The notes: generated by a model from the letters alone, not told the origin. Positions 45,818-56,837 are shown, counted from the first letter of the stretch. The stretch: DNA of 64,000 bases from Teredinibacter turnerae T7901 (GCF_000023025.1 NC_012997.1:2725125-2789124); one strand, 5' to 3'. Numbers and translations are program-made.

Positions 45818-47032
45818 CTAAACTTCAATGCCGTCGATTTGCGCAACGGTCAAAATATCTTTGTCACCGCGCCCGGATAGATTGACCACGATCACCTGGT
45901 CCTGCGCCATCTGGGGTGCAAGTTTCATCGCATATGCTACTGCGTGGCTCGATTCCAGTGCGGGCATAATGCCTTCCACACGTGTCAATTTGCGGAACGC
46001 ATCCATGGCCTCATCGTCGTTGATGGCAACATAGTTAACCCTGCCCACGTCTTTTAACCACGAATGTTCTGGGCCTACGCCCGGGTAATCCAAACCAGCG
46101 GACACCGAGTGGGTCTCAATAATTTGACCATTCTCATCTTCCATAAGATACGTGCGATTGCCGTGTAAAACACCTGGAATGCCGTCATTCAATGGTGCCG
46201 CATGCTTGCCCGTTTCGACACCGTAACCACCAGCCTCGACGCCGTACATGGCAACGCTCTCGTCTTCCAGCATCGGATGAAACAAGCCAATAGCATTAGA
46301 GCCCCCACCGACACACGCCACCAGCGCGTCGGGCAGCTTGCCGGTCATCTCCAGACTCTGACGCCGAGCTTCACGCCCGATCACACACTGAAAATCGCGA
46401 ACCAGTTGCGGGTACGGATGTGGGCCTGCGACGGTACCAATGATGTAGAAAGTATCATCGACATTGGTAACCCAATCCCGCATTGCCTCATTCATTGCAT
46501 CTTTGAGTGTCTTCGATCCGGATGTGACTGGAACGACAGTCGCACCGAGAAGCTTCATACGGTATACGTTAAGCGCCTGACGCTTAACATCCTCAGCGCC
46601 CATAAACACAACGCACTCAAGCCCAAGGCGTGCAGCAACGGTCGCTGTAGCAACACCGTGTTGACCAGCTCCGGTTTCGGCAATTACACGCTTTTTACCG
46701 GTAAATTTTGCTAGGAGCGCTTGCCCAATGGTGTTATTGACCTTGTGCGCACCGGTGTGATTAAGATCCTCGCGCTTGAGATAGATTTGCGCACCGCCCA
46801 TCTGCTGCGACAGGCGCTCGGCGTGATACAACGGTGAGGGACGGCCGACATAGTGCGCGAGATCGCGATCAAATTCGGCCTGGAAATCCGGGTCGTCTTT
46901 TACACGATCGTAAATTTCTTGCAACTCATCCAACGCATGCATCAGGGTTTCCGAGACAAACCGACCACCGTAGATTCCGAAATGGCCGCGCTCGTCGGGA
47001 AACGCGGAGAAATCAATTTTCTTCTCAGTCAC
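45818..47032 (-). CDS. trpB: Tryptophan synthase beta chain
   Basis: 404 residues (E. coli TrpB 397). PLP enzyme joining indole to serine. PLP lysine in [21 protein letters not shown] (about 92-112), the [15 protein letters not shown] motif (about 115-132), serine-binding GGGSNAIG (about 236-243) and LSGRGDKD near the C-terminus. Begins with GTG 47032 and GGAG seven bases upstream; overlaps the trpF stop by 8 bases. Confidence 0.96.
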   Translation of the reverse strand: MTEKKIDFSAFPDERGHFGIYGGRFVSETLMHALDELQEIYDRVKDDPDFQAEFDRDLAHYVGRPSPLYHAERLSQQMGGAQIYLKREDLNHTGAHKVNNTIGQALLAKFTGKKRVIAETGAGQHGVATATVAARLGLECVVFMGAEDVKRQALNVYRMKLLGATVVPVTSGSKTLKDAMNEAMRDWVTNVDDTFYIIGTVAGPHPYPQLVRDFQCVIGREARRQSLEMTGKLPDALVACVGGGSNAIGLFHPMLEDESVAMYGVEAGGYGVETGKHAAPLNDGIPGVLHGNRTYLMEDENGQIIETHSVSAGLDYPGVGPEHSWLKDVGRVNYVAINDDEAMDAFRKLTRVEGIMPALESSHAVAYAMKLAPQMAQDQVIVVNLSGRGDKDILTVAQIDGIEV

Positions 47033-47651
47033 TTATCAACTCCGATTTCGCGCTGGTTATAAATGCGCGAACTTTATGTTTATCTTTTATGCCTGGCGCA
47101 GCCTCAACACCGCCACTAACATCGACCGCACTTGGCTGGGCAATTTTTACCGCTTGAGCGACATTGGATGGCGAGAGCCCGCCTGCCAATACGAGCGGCT
47201 TCGCCGAGTTATGAGGAACCCGCTCCCAGTTAAAACTCTCGCCGGTACCGCCTGGAACACCCTTCTTATATGTATCCAACAAAATTCCGCTAGCGCCAGC
47301 GTAACGGTTTATTTCAGTCGCTAAATCAATATTTTGCTGCATTCGCACCACTTTCATATAAGGGCGTTCAAAACTCTCACAGAATTCAGGGGTTTCTTCA
47401 CCATGAAACTGCAAGAGGTGCAGCGGAACGGATTTAAGAATTTGCTCCAGGTACTGCTTTTCCGGGTTAACAAACAATCCAACCACCGAGACAAAAGGAC
47501 CCACACTTAACGCGATGTTTCGCGCCAATTTAAGGCTGCAGAGATGTCGCGGGCTCGGTTCGTAGAACACCAGGCCAATGGCATCTGCGCCAGCGTCTGC
47601 AGCGACTCTCGCATCGTCCTCTTGGGTAATGCCACAAATTTTTACGCGCAC
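47025..47651 (-). CDS. trpF: Phosphoribosylanthranilate isomerase
   Basis: 208 residues. TIM barrel with the catalytic cysteine and aspartate in [11 protein letters not shown] and [27 protein letters not shown] near the C-terminus is the phosphate-binding loop. Third enzyme in the tryptophan branch. In many gammaproteobacteria trpF is fused to trpC; here it is free-standing, as in pseudomonads. Begins with GTG 47651. Overlaps trpB, so both are translationally coupled. Confidence 0.95.
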   Translation of the reverse strand: MRVKICGITQEDDARVAADAGADAIGLVFYEPSPRHLCSLKLARNIALSVGPFVSVVGLFVNPEKQYLEQILKSVPLHLLQFHGEETPEFCESFERPYMKVVRMQQNIDLATEINRYAGASGILLDTYKKGVPGGTGESFNWERVPHNSAKPLVLAGGLSPSNVAQAVKIAQPSAVDVSGGVEAAPGIKDKHKVRAFITSAKSELISD

Positions 47652-47744
47652 TCGAATTCTCGAATCAGGAAAAACGCCGAATGTTAACAGAAACGACGAT
47701 TAATTTGGCGGCCGCTCGTGGTAATTGTCTGCGGTTTAACACCA

Positions 47745-48560
47745 TTAACCGCAGAACTGACTGAACATCGCACGGTCCATCGCAGCTGGAATTTTAAATG
47801 CTGCGGGGTATTCCACCGCCACCAGCGACAACCCCCAAGGCGCAGCGGTGGGGGCTGCAAGCGTTCTATCTCGCGCCGCTAACAATTGTTCAATCCAGCT
47901 GGGTGACTGCAGTCCCCTGCCGACTAACATCAAACTACCAATAAGGTTTCGAACCATGTGGTGTAAAAATGCGTTTGCGCGCACTCTAAACAGAATCAGA
48001 TTACCGTAGCGTTCAAAAGAGACTGCCTGAATCTCACGAACCGGACTGTGCGCCTGACACTGCGCAGCGCGAAACGATGAGAAGTCGTGCTCACCCAAGA
48101 GACTTTCAGCGGCCAGCTGCATTCGCTCAACATCCAACGAGTGCCCGGTCCAGGTCAGCTGCTGACTAAAAAGCGCCGATCGCACAGGTTCCGTTTGTAT
48201 CCAATAGTGGTAGGTACGGGAGAGTGCGCTGAAGCGCGCATGAAAGTGAAAACTGACAGGCATTGCCCAGGTCACCCGAACAGCGTCTGGCAGGTGCGTA
48301 TTTACACCTTGGAGCCACGCTTTGAGGGGTCGACTCGACAAGGTATCAAAGTGTATTACCTGCCCCGATGCGCTCACGCCAGCGTCCGTGCGTCCGGCAC
48401 ACACAAGGGTCACCTCTTCTGCCGCAACCGCGCTTATCGCGCGCTCCAACCTTGCTTGCACCGTGTCCGGGGTAGACGCTTGTTTTTGAAACCCTCGAAA
48501 AGAGGCGCCCAGATACTCAACGCCCAGAGCAACGCGCTGCATTCCCTCAGGCACCAGCAT
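47745..48560 (-). CDS. truA: tRNA pseudouridine(38-40) synthase
   Basis: 271 residues from ATG 48560, or 265 from ATG 48542 (MQRVALGVEYLGASFRGFQ); the frame reaches 48620, which lies within the neighbouring terminator and is unlikely. Catalytic aspartate in CAGRTDAGVSASGQVIHFDT. C-terminal motif RANAFLHHMVRNLIGSLMLVGRG is typical of TruA. Modifies anticodon-loop uridines 38-40 in many tRNAs. The gene follows fimV in pseudomonads too, and precedes trpF here. Confidence 0.93.
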   Translation of the reverse strand: MLVPEGMQRVALGVEYLGASFRGFQKQASTPDTVQARLERAISAVAAEEVTLVCAGRTDAGVSASGQVIHFDTLSSRPLKAWLQGVNTHLPDAVRVTWAMPVSFHFHARFSALSRTYHYWIQTEPVRSALFSQQLTWTGHSLDVERMQLAAESLLGEHDFSSFRAAQCQAHSPVREIQAVSFERYGNLILFRVRANAFLHHMVRNLIGSLMLVGRGLQSPSWIEQLLAARDRTLAAPTAAPWGLSLVAVEYPAAFKIPAAMDRAMFSQFCG

Positions 48561-48622
48561 ACCGGGAAGCACTTCTCCGTTAGGTTTATATAGCTTTTGA
48601 TTCACACACTCATACCACAAAC

Positions 48623-48652
48623 AAAAAAGCCCTGTAGTAGAACAGGGCTTTA
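48623..48652 (-). terminator. Intrinsic terminator after fimV
   Basis: Stem AAAGCCCTGT / ACAGGGCTTT with a short loop (about 48628-48651) followed by T residues on the minus strand. It separates fimV (ends 48674) from truA. Transcripts of truA and downstream genes likely start after it or depend on readthrough. Confidence 0.8.
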
Positions 48653-48673
48653 GTTAACCAAGTCCGTCAGAAG

Positions 48674-51600
48674 CTAGACTTTAGACAAAAGCGCCTCAGC
48701 TTCTTGCTTCTGTTGGTCGGTACCTTCTTTCATAATTTCGTCGAGAATATCTTTCGCCCCTTCAGCGTCACCCATATCGATATATGCGCGGGCCAAGTCC
48801 AGCTTAGTCGCAGTTTCATCACTATCACTCAGGAAACCGAGATCGTCATCACCTTCAGGGTCAATTTCAGGAATCTCGAAATCCATATTGGATGAGCTGG
48901 GAACATCGGCAAGCGCAGCATCGAACAAACTTTCATCGGTTTCATCTGCGGGCTCAACAGATTCCACAAACTCTGGCTCTACCTCGGAAGTGTCCTCGAC
49001 ATCAAATTCCAGTTCGGCTTCCAGCTCAGGCGGCAACTCTGCGGGCTGGAGAGCGTCGTCTTCATCGAGCCCCAATTCCAGCTCTGCCTCTAACTCGTCC
49101 GCTGCATCACCCAGATTCATCCCGATATCTGCATCAAGATCATCAAAATCGGTGATTGGCTCTTCCATTTCCGCTGCGACTGCAGAGTCGTCAGACTCGT
49201 CAAAGTCGTCACCGCCCAACGATTCGAGATCGTCTATATCTGCACTCTCGACGCTCAGGTCCGATGTGAGCGCATCAAGCTCCTCATCTAACGCGGACAG
49301 ATCAAGGTCGAGATCATCGTTGTCACTATCGCGAGCTTCTGTCTGTTTAGGCTCATCGTCAAGGGCAAGTACGGACTCGAAATCATCATCTGTCTCCGGT
49401 TCGGAGGCTGACGCGTCTTCGTTTGCGGCAACGTCATCAAGCTCATCCTCCACTGACAAGGCATCCAGCTCACTCAGATCAAATTGACCGGTGTCCCCTT
49501 CCGCGACGTCATCAACATCCAGGACGCTGTCCAATTCCTCTAGATCCAGGTCGAAATCATCACCGGCTTCGCCTTCGGCCTCCATAGAAAACTCGTCAGG
49601 CACATTTAGCGCAAGAACATCTTCGTCCTCTTCTTCGACGGGCTCCTCTGCCAATTCAACATTGAAATCATCATCGTCAGTAGCAAGCTCATCGCCAAGA
49701 TCGAGTTCCAGCTCGAACTCATCTTCAAGCGATTCCAATGAAGCAGGTTCTTCATCATCATCCAGTGAGATTTCACCAAAGTCTAAGGTTTCGTGCTCTG
49801 CCTCCTCCGAGGCATCGTCTTCGTCCCCCAGAGAGAGATCAAACGCGTCCTCATCCAACGCAAGCAGATCGTTCTCCGCAACATCACTTTCAGCGCTCAA
49901 GCCTTCAGCTTCAAGGTCTTCACCGTCGCTTAAATCCAGTGACAGTTCAAACTCGTCTTCATCCAGATCTTCATCGCTGTTGAGTTCCGGTGCGATGTTC
50001 AGGGTAAATTCTTCGGAATCGATGTCGTCTTCTATGCTCTCTTCCGGGAGATCCAGTGATAATGGTTCTTCGTCAGTATCCAAATCCAGGGAAAGATCCG
50101 AGAAGTCATTCTCATAGGAAGATAACTCGTTAGCTGGCTCCTGGGCTATGGCTATGGAGTCCGCGGAGTACAGGCTGGCATCAAAAGGCGATGCACCACG
50201 AATTGTTTCACGTAACTGAGCAGCCCGCTCGATAGCATCCGCATCACCCAAGGCGATTAGCGCGGTGTATTGGGGGTCAAATCGATCCGCATCTTGCTCA
50301 GCCGCATAAACTTCCAGCAGTTTTGCTCGAATAAGAGGATTTGACGGTTCGCGCGCAATCGCCTTGCTCAGCATCTCCTCCGCTTGGTCATATTTTCCGT
50401 AGGCGATATAGATATCCGCTTCACCTACAACATCTTCAGTCTCGGGTTCGGAAAGCTCTTCTTCCGGCTCTCGTAATTCGTCTTCTCGCTCTAACTCATC
50501 CTCACTCTCTGAGAGATCGTCCATTGCAAGAGATTCGAATTCGTCTTCAGTGGACTCAGGCTCTTCAGGCGCTTCAGCAAAAAGGGGCTGTTCGATAAAA
50601 TCGTCGTCGAAGGAATCGTTTTCCTCTTCCTTGTTGCGGAACTTCAGGAACGCAACTACGCCACCAATAACGACCAGAAGACCCAGCGCGATGTAGAGGA
50701 TGTTGTCCATCACGTGATCCAACAACGTTTTCTGCGGCGCTGCTGGAATAACCACTTTAGTCGGCGACACTGTCGGCGTAGGCACTGGGGTTGGAGTGGG
50801 TTCGGGTTCTACAACCTCATTCTCAGCGCTGACCGGCACTTCTGCCACATCAGCAGCATCAACAGTATCTTCTTCAACCGCCGACTCGCCCGAGTCCGCC
50901 AAAACCTCTTCGCCCTCGCCAACGAGTTGGTCGTCATTTGCTGCAGTTTCTGCGGCGTTCTGCTCATCGCGAGTTTTCGCTGCTGAAAGCTGCAGTGCAC
51001 GCAACTCGTCGTTGGTTAGCTCAACCATGCGCTCCATGGTTGTTATCTGATCCTCGAGGGAGGCAATGCGTGAACGTAAATCTGAGTTTTCACGCTCTGT
51101 TTTATCCAGCTGTTCCAGGGTTATGGCAAGCTCGTTTTCCAGCGCTTCCTGGCTGCTCTCTCCAGCACCAGAGCCACGCCCTTCGTTCGCCGCACTGAAT
51201 TCTTCTGGCGAGGACAACTTCACTCGACCGCCTGTACTGGCAGTACCTTGTGACTGAGATTGATAGTTACGACTCGCGTCCAGCTGCTCCGAACCGGTAC
51301 CCGCCAGGGCATCGGAGGGTGCGCCTGACCAGCGCGCATTCTGTGCGGCCACTTCGCGCACGGCTTGGGACTGTTTGTAGTCAACAATTTGCTCGCGGGA
51401 GGGAATGCGCAGAATCTGCCCCTTCTTGAGCAGATTAATGTTGTTGTTGTAAAGGCCTGGGGATTCGCTTGCTGCATTGCCAGCATGGTTTGCTGAATAC
51501 TGACGCTGCGATCCGGTCTCACCTGCTTGGCTATTTCCCATAAAGTGGTTAGCTTGCACTTTGTAGGAGTCACCTTCCTGATAAGTCGCCGCTACCTGTT

Positions 51601-52150
51601 GCGCGTCGCCCGCACCAGTCTGGCTGCGGCCAGGCGCCTGATCGTAGCTGGAGCGAGGATTGTAGTTCGAAGAGCCACTGGTTTGTTGGGCAGGGACTGG
51701 TTTCGCTGGGGACGTTTTCGCCGGTGCGACAGGGCGTGCTGGAGTATCGCTAAACAACGGCAGATCCATCAGCACCGTATACTCGCGCAACAATCGACCG
51801 CTCGGCCACTGCGCCTGCAGAACAAAGTTCAAGTAAGGTTCGCGAACCAGCTTACGCGAGGTTACATGAATGACAGGGCCACTTGCGCTTTTCAGGTCCA
51901 CCTTAAATTTCAGGTCGGTAAGAAAATAGGGTCGGTCGACGCCAACCCGCTCGAAGTCTGCTGCTGAAGCCAGCCCAATGAGAATCTCGCTTTCGGTGAG
52001 ATCCCGAACTTCCAGCAATTGAATTTCAGCATTCAGCGGTTGATTGAGCGCGGACTTGAGCGTGATTTCGCCCAACCCAAGCGCGTAGCCCAACTGCGAA
52101 ATCGAGCCCGCAAACGCGCCTAACAAAACCAACAGAATTCGACGACCCAT
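48674..52150 (-). CDS. fimV: FimV/HubP-type polar peptidoglycan-binding protein
   Basis: 1158 residues. Order: signal peptide 1-25 (LVLLGAFAGSISQLGYA), FimV N-terminal domain about 26-150, a LysM-type peptidoglycan-binding motif (LLKKGQILRIPSREQI, about 240-255), a coiled coil about 330-390 (ELAITLEQLDKTERENSDLRSRIASLEDQI), a membrane segment about 490-510 (ILYIALGLLVVIGGVVAFLKF), then a cytoplasmic half. This half is mostly acidic repeats (about 520-1110, Asp/Glu/Leu/Ser/Ala) broken by a TPR-like segment near 590-650. The last 45 residues (LDLARAYIDMGDAEGAKDILDEIM) are the conserved FimV C-terminal TPR motif. FimV/HubP organises the pole and supports type IV pili and twitching. Confidence 0.94.
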   Translation of the reverse strand: MGRRILLVLLGAFAGSISQLGYALGLGEITLKSALNQPLNAEIQLLEVRDLTESEILIGLASAADFERVGVDRPYFLTDLKFKVDLKSASGPVIHVTSRKLVREPYLNFVLQAQWPSGRLLREYTVLMDLPLFSDTPARPVAPAKTSPAKPVPAQQTSGSSNYNPRSSYDQAPGRSQTGAGDAQQVAATYQEGDSYKVQANHFMGNSQAGETGSQRQYSANHAGNAASESPGLYNNNINLLKKGQILRIPSREQIVDYKQSQAVREVAAQNARWSGAPSDALAGTGSEQLDASRNYQSQSQGTASTGGRVKLSSPEEFSAANEGRGSGAGESSQEALENELAITLEQLDKTERENSDLRSRIASLEDQITTMERMVELTNDELRALQLSAAKTRDEQNAAETAANDDQLVGEGEEVLADSGESAVEEDTVDAADVAEVPVSAENEVVEPEPTPTPVPTPTVSPTKVVIPAAPQKTLLDHVMDNILYIALGLLVVIGGVVAFLKFRNKEEENDSFDDDFIEQPLFAEAPEEPESTEDEFESLAMDDLSESEDELEREDELREPEEELSEPETEDVVGEADIYIAYGKYDQAEEMLSKAIAREPSNPLIRAKLLEVYAAEQDADRFDPQYTALIALGDADAIERAAQLRETIRGASPFDASLYSADSIAIAQEPANELSSYENDFSDLSLDLDTDEEPLSLDLPEESIEDDIDSEEFTLNIAPELNSDEDLDEDEFELSLDLSDGEDLEAEGLSAESDVAENDLLALDEDAFDLSLGDEDDASEEAEHETLDFGEISLDDDEEPASLESLEDEFELELDLGDELATDDDDFNVELAEEPVEEEDEDVLALNVPDEFSMEAEGEAGDDFDLDLEELDSVLDVDDVAEGDTGQFDLSELDALSVEDELDDVAANEDASASEPETDDDFESVLALDDEPKQTEARDSDNDDLDLDLSALDEELDALTSDLSVESADIDDLESLGGDDFDESDDSAVAAEMEEPITDFDDLDADIGMNLGDAADELEAELELGLDEDDALQPAELPPELEAELEFDVEDTSEVEPEFVESVEPADETDESLFDAALADVPSSSNMDFEIPEIDPEGDDDLGFLSDSDETATKLDLARAYIDMGDAEGAKDILDEIMKEGTDQQKQEAEALLSKV

Positions 52151-52493
52151 AAGGTTAATCCTTTTTTGCTTATTTAGAATGGCGCGAATTGACTAATTAA
52201 AACCTGCGGGAATCACTACGCCAGACCAAACCTTGCTCAACGCCGAGGTAGAAAACCTCGAATAATCTTTCAGTATTGGTCGTAAGTATTCATTATAAAT
52301 AGGTTTTTTTCAACTTATAGGCTCTGTAAATCGGCCGTTATGAGGAGAGTTGAAAGAAATATCACAGAATTTCAGAGCATATTTTAATCAATACTCTTGG
52401 ATTAGTGAGAACCGGATGGCAAAAGGAGTGAGAAATGCTCTCTGAGGTAGAACGGCAACCAAAAAGGGCGGCATGTGTGCCGCCCTTTATCGC
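52151..52493. other. Intergenic region between asd and fimV (343 bp)
   Basis: Holds the asd terminator (52464-52487) and, on the minus strand, a perfect -10-like TATAAT at 52297-52292 without a good -35 match at 17 bases; this may be the fimV promoter with a 5' leader near 135 bases. Otherwise AT-rich and without open frames or other recognisable structure. Confidence 0.45.
52464..52487 (-). terminator. Intrinsic terminator after asd
   Basis: Perfect stem AAGGGCGGCA / TGCCGCCCTT with a four-base loop, followed on the minus strand by further T residues. Begins 7 bases beyond the asd stop. Confidence 0.88.
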
Positions 52494-53600
52494 TTAACTT
52501 TCGCGCAAAATACGTAGCATTCGACGCAACGGCTCTGCAGCCCCCCAAAGCAGCTGATCGCCAACAGTAAACGCGGAAAGATACTCGGGCCCCATGGCCA
52601 TTTTGCGCAATCGGCCGACCGGAACAGAGAGGGTGCCGGTTACTTTGGTAGGCGTCAGTTCCTCAAGCGTCGCATCCCGATCATTAGGGATCACTTTTAC
52701 CCAGGAGTTCGCATTGGCGATCAACGACTCCACGTCAGCGAGAGGAACATCTTTTTTCAGCTTGATAGTCAACGCCTGACTGTGACAGCGCATTGCTCCA
52801 ATACGCACACAAATCCCGTCGATGGGAATCGGACTGTCGGAGGTGCCAAGAATTTTGTTCGTTTCAACTCCGCCCTTCCACTCTTCTTTGCTCTGGAAGT
52901 TCTCCAACTGCTTGTCGATGTAGGGCAGCAGAGAGCCTGCCAGCGGCGCGCCGAAACGGTCAACGGTTAAATCGCTGCGCATCGCCTCAACAACTTTGCG
53001 GTCAATATCCAGGATCGCGGACGCAGGATCGGCCAGCTCGGTGGCCACACTATCGCGTATCTGCCCCATCTGAGTGATAAGCTCACGCATGTTTTGTGCG
53101 CCGGCACCGCTTGCTGCCTGATAGGTCATGGCGGAAGTCCACTCCACCAGATTTTCGCGGAACAGGCCGCCCAGCCCCATCAACATCAGACTGACCGTAC
53201 AATTGCCGCCAATATAATTCTTGATGCCTTTTGCCAGACCGTCGCGGATAACGTTGTCGTTGACAGGATCGAGAACGATCAGCGCATCTTTATCCATCCG
53301 TAAAGACGAGGCTGCGTCGATCCAATAGCCCTGCCAACCTGCCGCGCGCAGCTTGCCAAATACTTCGCCGGTGTAGTCACCGCCTTGACAAGAGATAATG
53401 GCATCCAGCTGTTTAAGTTCGTCAATGCTGTAAGCGTCCTTCAACGCAGGGGCTTCGACGCCCACATCAGGCGCGGTGCCACCGACATTAGAGGTGGTGA
53501 AAAATACAGGCTCGATACCAGCAAAATCGTTTTCTTCCAGCATCCGCCCCATAAGCACGGAACCCACCATTCCGCGCCAGCCAACAAAACCTACTTTCAT
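52494..53600 (-). CDS. asd: Aspartate-semialdehyde dehydrogenase
   Basis: 368 residues (E. coli Asd 367). NADP-binding [18 protein letters not shown] at 4-21; active-site cysteine in [18 protein letters not shown] (about 128-145); catalytic histidine near [16 protein letters not shown] (about 269-284). Reduces aspartyl phosphate to the semialdehyde, feeding lysine, diaminopimelate, methionine and threonine. The gene lies after leuB, as in pseudomonads. Long gamma-type Asd. ATG 53600; GAGAG lies close upstream. Confidence 0.96.
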   Translation of the reverse strand: MKVGFVGWRGMVGSVLMGRMLEENDFAGIEPVFFTTSNVGGTAPDVGVEAPALKDAYSIDELKQLDAIISCQGGDYTGEVFGKLRAAGWQGYWIDAASSLRMDKDALIVLDPVNDNVIRDGLAKGIKNYIGGNCTVSLMLMGLGGLFRENLVEWTSAMTYQAASGAGAQNMRELITQMGQIRDSVATELADPASAILDIDRKVVEAMRSDLTVDRFGAPLAGSLLPYIDKQLENFQSKEEWKGGVETNKILGTSDSPIPIDGICVRIGAMRCHSQALTIKLKKDVPLADVESLIANANSWVKVIPNDRDATLEELTPTKVTGTLSVPVGRLRKMAMGPEYLSAFTVGDQLLWGAAEPLRRMLRILRES

Positions 53601-53627
53601 CGTGAATTCTCTCGGTTAATACGTTTA

Positions 53628-54701
53628 CTAAATTGCTGCGACGACCGCATCGCCCATTTCTTTGGTAGACACCTTGGTGCAACCCTCAGAAAAGATATCT
53701 GCGCTTCGATAGCCGTCATCCAGTACTTTGCCCACCGCCGCTTCGATGGCGTCGGCAGCTTCTCCCTGATCCAATGAATAACGCAACATCATTGCCGCAG
53801 ACAATATGGTCGCCAACGGATTGGCAATGCCCTGCCCTGCAATGTCGGGCGCGGAGCCATGCACTGGCTCATAAAGCCCGCGCTTGTCTTTATTGAGTGA
53901 GGCTGAGGGCAACATGCCAATAGAGCCGGTCAACATTGCTGCTGTATCCGACAAGATATCGCCGAACATATTGCCGGTTACAATCACATCAAACTGCTTC
54001 GGCTGACGCACCAACTGCATGGCTGCGTTATCGACATACATGTGCGAAAGCTCAACCTCGGGGTACTCGCGTGACAGGCTTTGGACCACCTCGCGCCACA
54101 GTACAGTTGCCTCCAATACATTGGCCTTATCAACCGAACAGACTTTTTTGTTGCGCTTCATCGCCATCTCGAACGCCATCCGCCCGATACGCTCGATTTC
54201 GTGCTCAGCGTAAACATAGGTGTTGTACCCTTGCCGTTCGCCGTTATCCAGCAGGCGAATGCCTCGCGGCTCGCCAAAATAAATGCCGCCGGTCAGCTCG
54301 CGAACAATGAGGATATCGAGGCCCGCAACCAGTTCGGGCTTTAACGACGAAGCATCCGCGAGCTGAGGGTATAGAATCGCCGGGCGTAAATTGCCAAACA
54401 ATCCCATCTCATAGCGTATTTTCAGCAGACCTTTTTCAGGCCGAATACTGGAGTCCAGAGTGTCCCACTTGGGCCCACCCACCGAGCCCATCAACACGGC
54501 ATCAGCCGCCTGACACTTCTCCAAGGTAGAGCTGGCCAGTGGCACGCCATGAACATCAATCGCACTGCCACCGATGAGTTCTTCCTCAAACTTCAACCCC
54601 AGCTTGTGCTTTTTATCGACGACTTCCAGCACCTTAACGGCCTCGGCAACAATCTCCGGACCAATGCCGTCACCCGGCAACAAAACTATTTTCTTACTCA
54701 A
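53628..54701 (-). CDS. leuB: 3-isopropylmalate dehydrogenase
   Basis: 357 residues from TTG 54701, supported by GAGGG seven bases upstream and by the family start ([24 protein letters not shown]). The ATG at 54749 gives an unlikely extension. Substrate motif GLFGNLRPA (arginines), YGYN-like tail, [48 protein letters not shown] (metal and substrate Asp/Asn/Lys). NAD-dependent oxidative decarboxylation in leucine synthesis. Part of leuCDB. Confidence 0.95.
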   Translation of the reverse strand: MSKKIVLLPGDGIGPEIVAEAVKVLEVVDKKHKLGLKFEEELIGGSAIDVHGVPLASSTLEKCQAADAVLMGSVGGPKWDTLDSSIRPEKGLLKIRYEMGLFGNLRPAILYPQLADASSLKPELVAGLDILIVRELTGGIYFGEPRGIRLLDNGERQGYNTYVYAEHEIERIGRMAFEMAMKRNKKVCSVDKANVLEATVLWREVVQSLSREYPEVELSHMYVDNAAMQLVRQPKQFDVIVTGNMFGDILSDTAAMLTGSIGMLPSASLNKDKRGLYEPVHGSAPDIAGQGIANPLATILSAAMMLRYSLDQGEAADAIEAAVGKVLDDGYRSADIFSEGCTKVSTKEMGDAVVAAI

Positions 54702-54754
54702 AGATCTTCCCTCGTTGTTAGAGAACTGCAATTTTAACGTGTGCGCCAAGCGGA

Positions 54755-55402
54755 CTATTGATGCACAGCATTAAACAACCACGGCTGACTTTGACGCCGT
54801 TGCGCTTCGTAAGTTTGGATTTTTTCTGCATCCAAAAGCGTGAGACTGATGTCATCAAAGCCGTTCAGCAAACAATGTTTGCGGAATTCATCCACGTCGA
54901 ACGTATAAGTCTGGCCCGCCGATGTTACGGTTTGCGCTTGCAAGTCTATCTCGATCTGAAAGCCTTCTTCGCTGTACATTGCCGCAAACAGACTGTCGAC
55001 AACGGCTTCGTCGAGAACAATAGGCAGCAACCCGTTCTTAAAACAGTTGTTGTAAAAAATATCTGCAAAGCTGGGTGCTATTATCGCGCGAAAACCGAAC
55101 TCTTCGAGCGCCCATGGTGCGTGCTCCCGACTGGAACCACAACCGAAGTTCTTACGCGCCAATAAAACGCTCGCGCCCTGGTAGCGGGCATGATTCAAAG
55201 GGAATTCCGGGTTGAGCGGACGCGAGCTGTTGTCCTGCCCCGGCTCACCCTTGTCGAGATAACGCAATTCATCGAACGCATTGGGGCCAAAGCCTGTGCG
55301 TTTAATCGATTTTAGAAACTGTTTCGGAATAATTAAATCCGTATCCACATTGGCCCGGTCCATTGGCGCAACAAGGCCGGTGTGTGTTGTAAAAGCTCGC
55401 AT
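54755..55402 (-). CDS. leuD: 3-isopropylmalate dehydratase small subunit
   Basis: 215 residues from ATG 55402 (GAGGG seven bases upstream); the frame can reach 55438 but would overlap leuC. Swivelling domain of isopropylmalate isomerase: [36 protein letters not shown] near the start, [14 protein letters not shown] (about 77-90, family signature) and [19 protein letters not shown]. With LeuC it converts 2- to 3-isopropylmalate. Ten bases after leuC's stop; 53 bases before leuB. Confidence 0.95.
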   Translation of the reverse strand: MRAFTTHTGLVAPMDRANVDTDLIIPKQFLKSIKRTGFGPNAFDELRYLDKGEPGQDNSSRPLNPEFPLNHARYQGASVLLARKNFGCGSSREHAPWALEEFGFRAIIAPSFADIFYNNCFKNGLLPIVLDEAVVDSLFAAMYSEEGFQIEIDLQAQTVTSAGQTYTFDVDEFRKHCLLNGFDDISLTLLDAEKIQTYEAQRRQSQPWLFNAVHQ

Positions 55403-55412
55403 AGTTCTACCC

Positions 55413-56837
55413 TCAAGATTGCCAATCGCGAATATCAACGAAGTGACCGCTAATAGCCGCGGCGGCAGCCATGGCCGGGCTCACCAGGTGGGTACGACCG
55501 CCGTACCCCTGCCGACCTTCAAAGTTTCGATTGGAGGTAGACGCGCAGTGCTCCCCTTCACCCAACCGATCAGCGTTCATCGCCAGACACATGGAACAAC
55601 CGGGCTCACGCCACTCGATGTTTGCAGCAGTGAATATTTTATCCAGCCCTTCGGCTTCTGCCTCGGCTTTTACTGCGCCAGAGCCCGGAACCACAATCGC
55701 CTCCTTCACTGAGGCGGCTTTGGTTTTGCCTGCCACAACTTTCGCCGCGGCGCGGATGTCTTCGATACGGGAGTTGGTGCAGGAACCGATAAACACGCGA
55801 TCCACCGCTATATCCGTAATCTTCTGGCCTGGGGTTAACCCCATGTATTCCAGTGCACGCGCGACACCCGCGGCTTTTACGCCGTCACTTTCTTGTGCGG
55901 GATCGGGAATAACTCCGTCGACAGGCAGTACCATTTCCGGTGATGTACCCCAGCTGACCTGCGGCTTTATCTGAGCGCCATCCAGCTCTACGACCTCATC
56001 AAATACCGCATCGGCATCGCTGTGCAGCTCGCGCCAACGGGCTTCGGCCATCGCCCAATGATCGCCTTTCGGGGCGAATGCGCGCCCTTTAACATAGTCG
56101 AGGGTGATCTCATCCACGGCGACCATGCCCGCTCTGGCACCAGCTTCAATGGCCATATTACACACCGTTAAGCGCCCTTCCATCGACATGGCGCGAAACA
56201 CATCACCACCAAATTCAATCGCAAAGCCAGTGCCACCTGCGGTACCAATTTTTGCGATGATCGCGAGAACCACGTCTTTCGCCGTTACGCCCTGGCCGAG
56301 CTGGCCATCGACTTTGATCAACATGTTCTTCATCTTCTTCGCAACCAGACATTGAGTTGCAAGCACATGCTCGACCTCGCTGGTACCGATGCCAAATGAC
56401 AGTGCGCCCAAGGCACCGTTGGTCGAGGTGTGAGAATCGCCACACACAATGGTCATACCCGGCAAGCAGCCGCCGGTTTCAGGACCAACCACATGGACGA
56501 TACCCTGGCGATTGTCGTTAATTTTAAATTCGACAATACCCAGCTCGTCGCAGTTGTCATCCAGAGTTTTGACCTGGATTTTGGAAATCGGGTCAGCGAT
56601 ACCATCGACACCCGACGCGCGCTCGTTAAATGTAGTTGGCACGTTGTGGTCTGGCGTTGCGATAACGCTGTCCGTTCTCCAAGGTTTACGGCCAGCGATG
56701 CGCAAACCTTCGAAGGCCTGCGGCGACGTTACTTCGTGAACGATGTGCCTATCAATATAAATCAGCGATGATCCATCATCGCGCTGGCTGACCACATGGT
56801 CATCCCACAATTTGTCATAGAGTGTGCGTCCCGCCAT
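55413..56837 (-). CDS. leuC: 3-isopropylmalate dehydratase large subunit
   Basis: 474 residues from ATG 56837, supported by AAAGGGG eight to nine bases upstream (an upstream ATG at 56858 is less likely). Aconitase-type [4Fe-4S] enzyme; the three cluster cysteines are in [15 protein letters not shown] (about 344-358) and [11 protein letters not shown] (about 405-415), with DHNVPT near 61-66 and [30 protein letters not shown] (about 131-160). First gene of leuCDB; the divergent LysR gene and shared dyad operator indicate regulation. Confidence 0.96.
   Translation of the reverse strand: MAGRTLYDKLWDDHVVSQRDDGSSLIYIDRHIVHEVTSPQAFEGLRIAGRKPWRTDSVIATPDHNVPTTFNERASGVDGIADPISKIQVKTLDDNCDELGIVEFKINDNRQGIVHVVGPETGGCLPGMTIVCGDSHTSTNGALGALSFGIGTSEVEHVLATQCLVAKKMKNMLIKVDGQLGQGVTAKDVVLAIIAKIGTAGGTGFAIEFGGDVFRAMSMEGRLTVCNMAIEAGARAGMVAVDEITLDYVKGRAFAPKGDHWAMAEARWRELHSDADAVFDEVVELDGAQIKPQVSWGTSPEMVLPVDGVIPDPAQESDGVKAAGVARALEYMGLTPGQKITDIAVDRVFIGSCTNSRIEDIRAAAKVVAGKTKAASVKEAIVVPGSGAVKAEAEAEGLDKIFTAANIEWREPGCSMCLAMNADRLGEGEHCASTSNRNFEGRQGYGGRTHLVSPAMAAAAAISGHFVDIRDWQS

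Noticed and set aside
48888-50117. Two long plus-strand frames (199 and 208 residues), nearly all Ser, Ala and Pro
   Set aside because: They are antisense to the acidic part of fimV, whose Glu/Asp codons read as Ser on the other strand. No start site or family match.
52261-52330. TTGAAA near TATAAT before fimV as a complete promoter
   Set aside because: The two hexamers are only 10 bases apart; only the -10-like element was kept, as a weak note.
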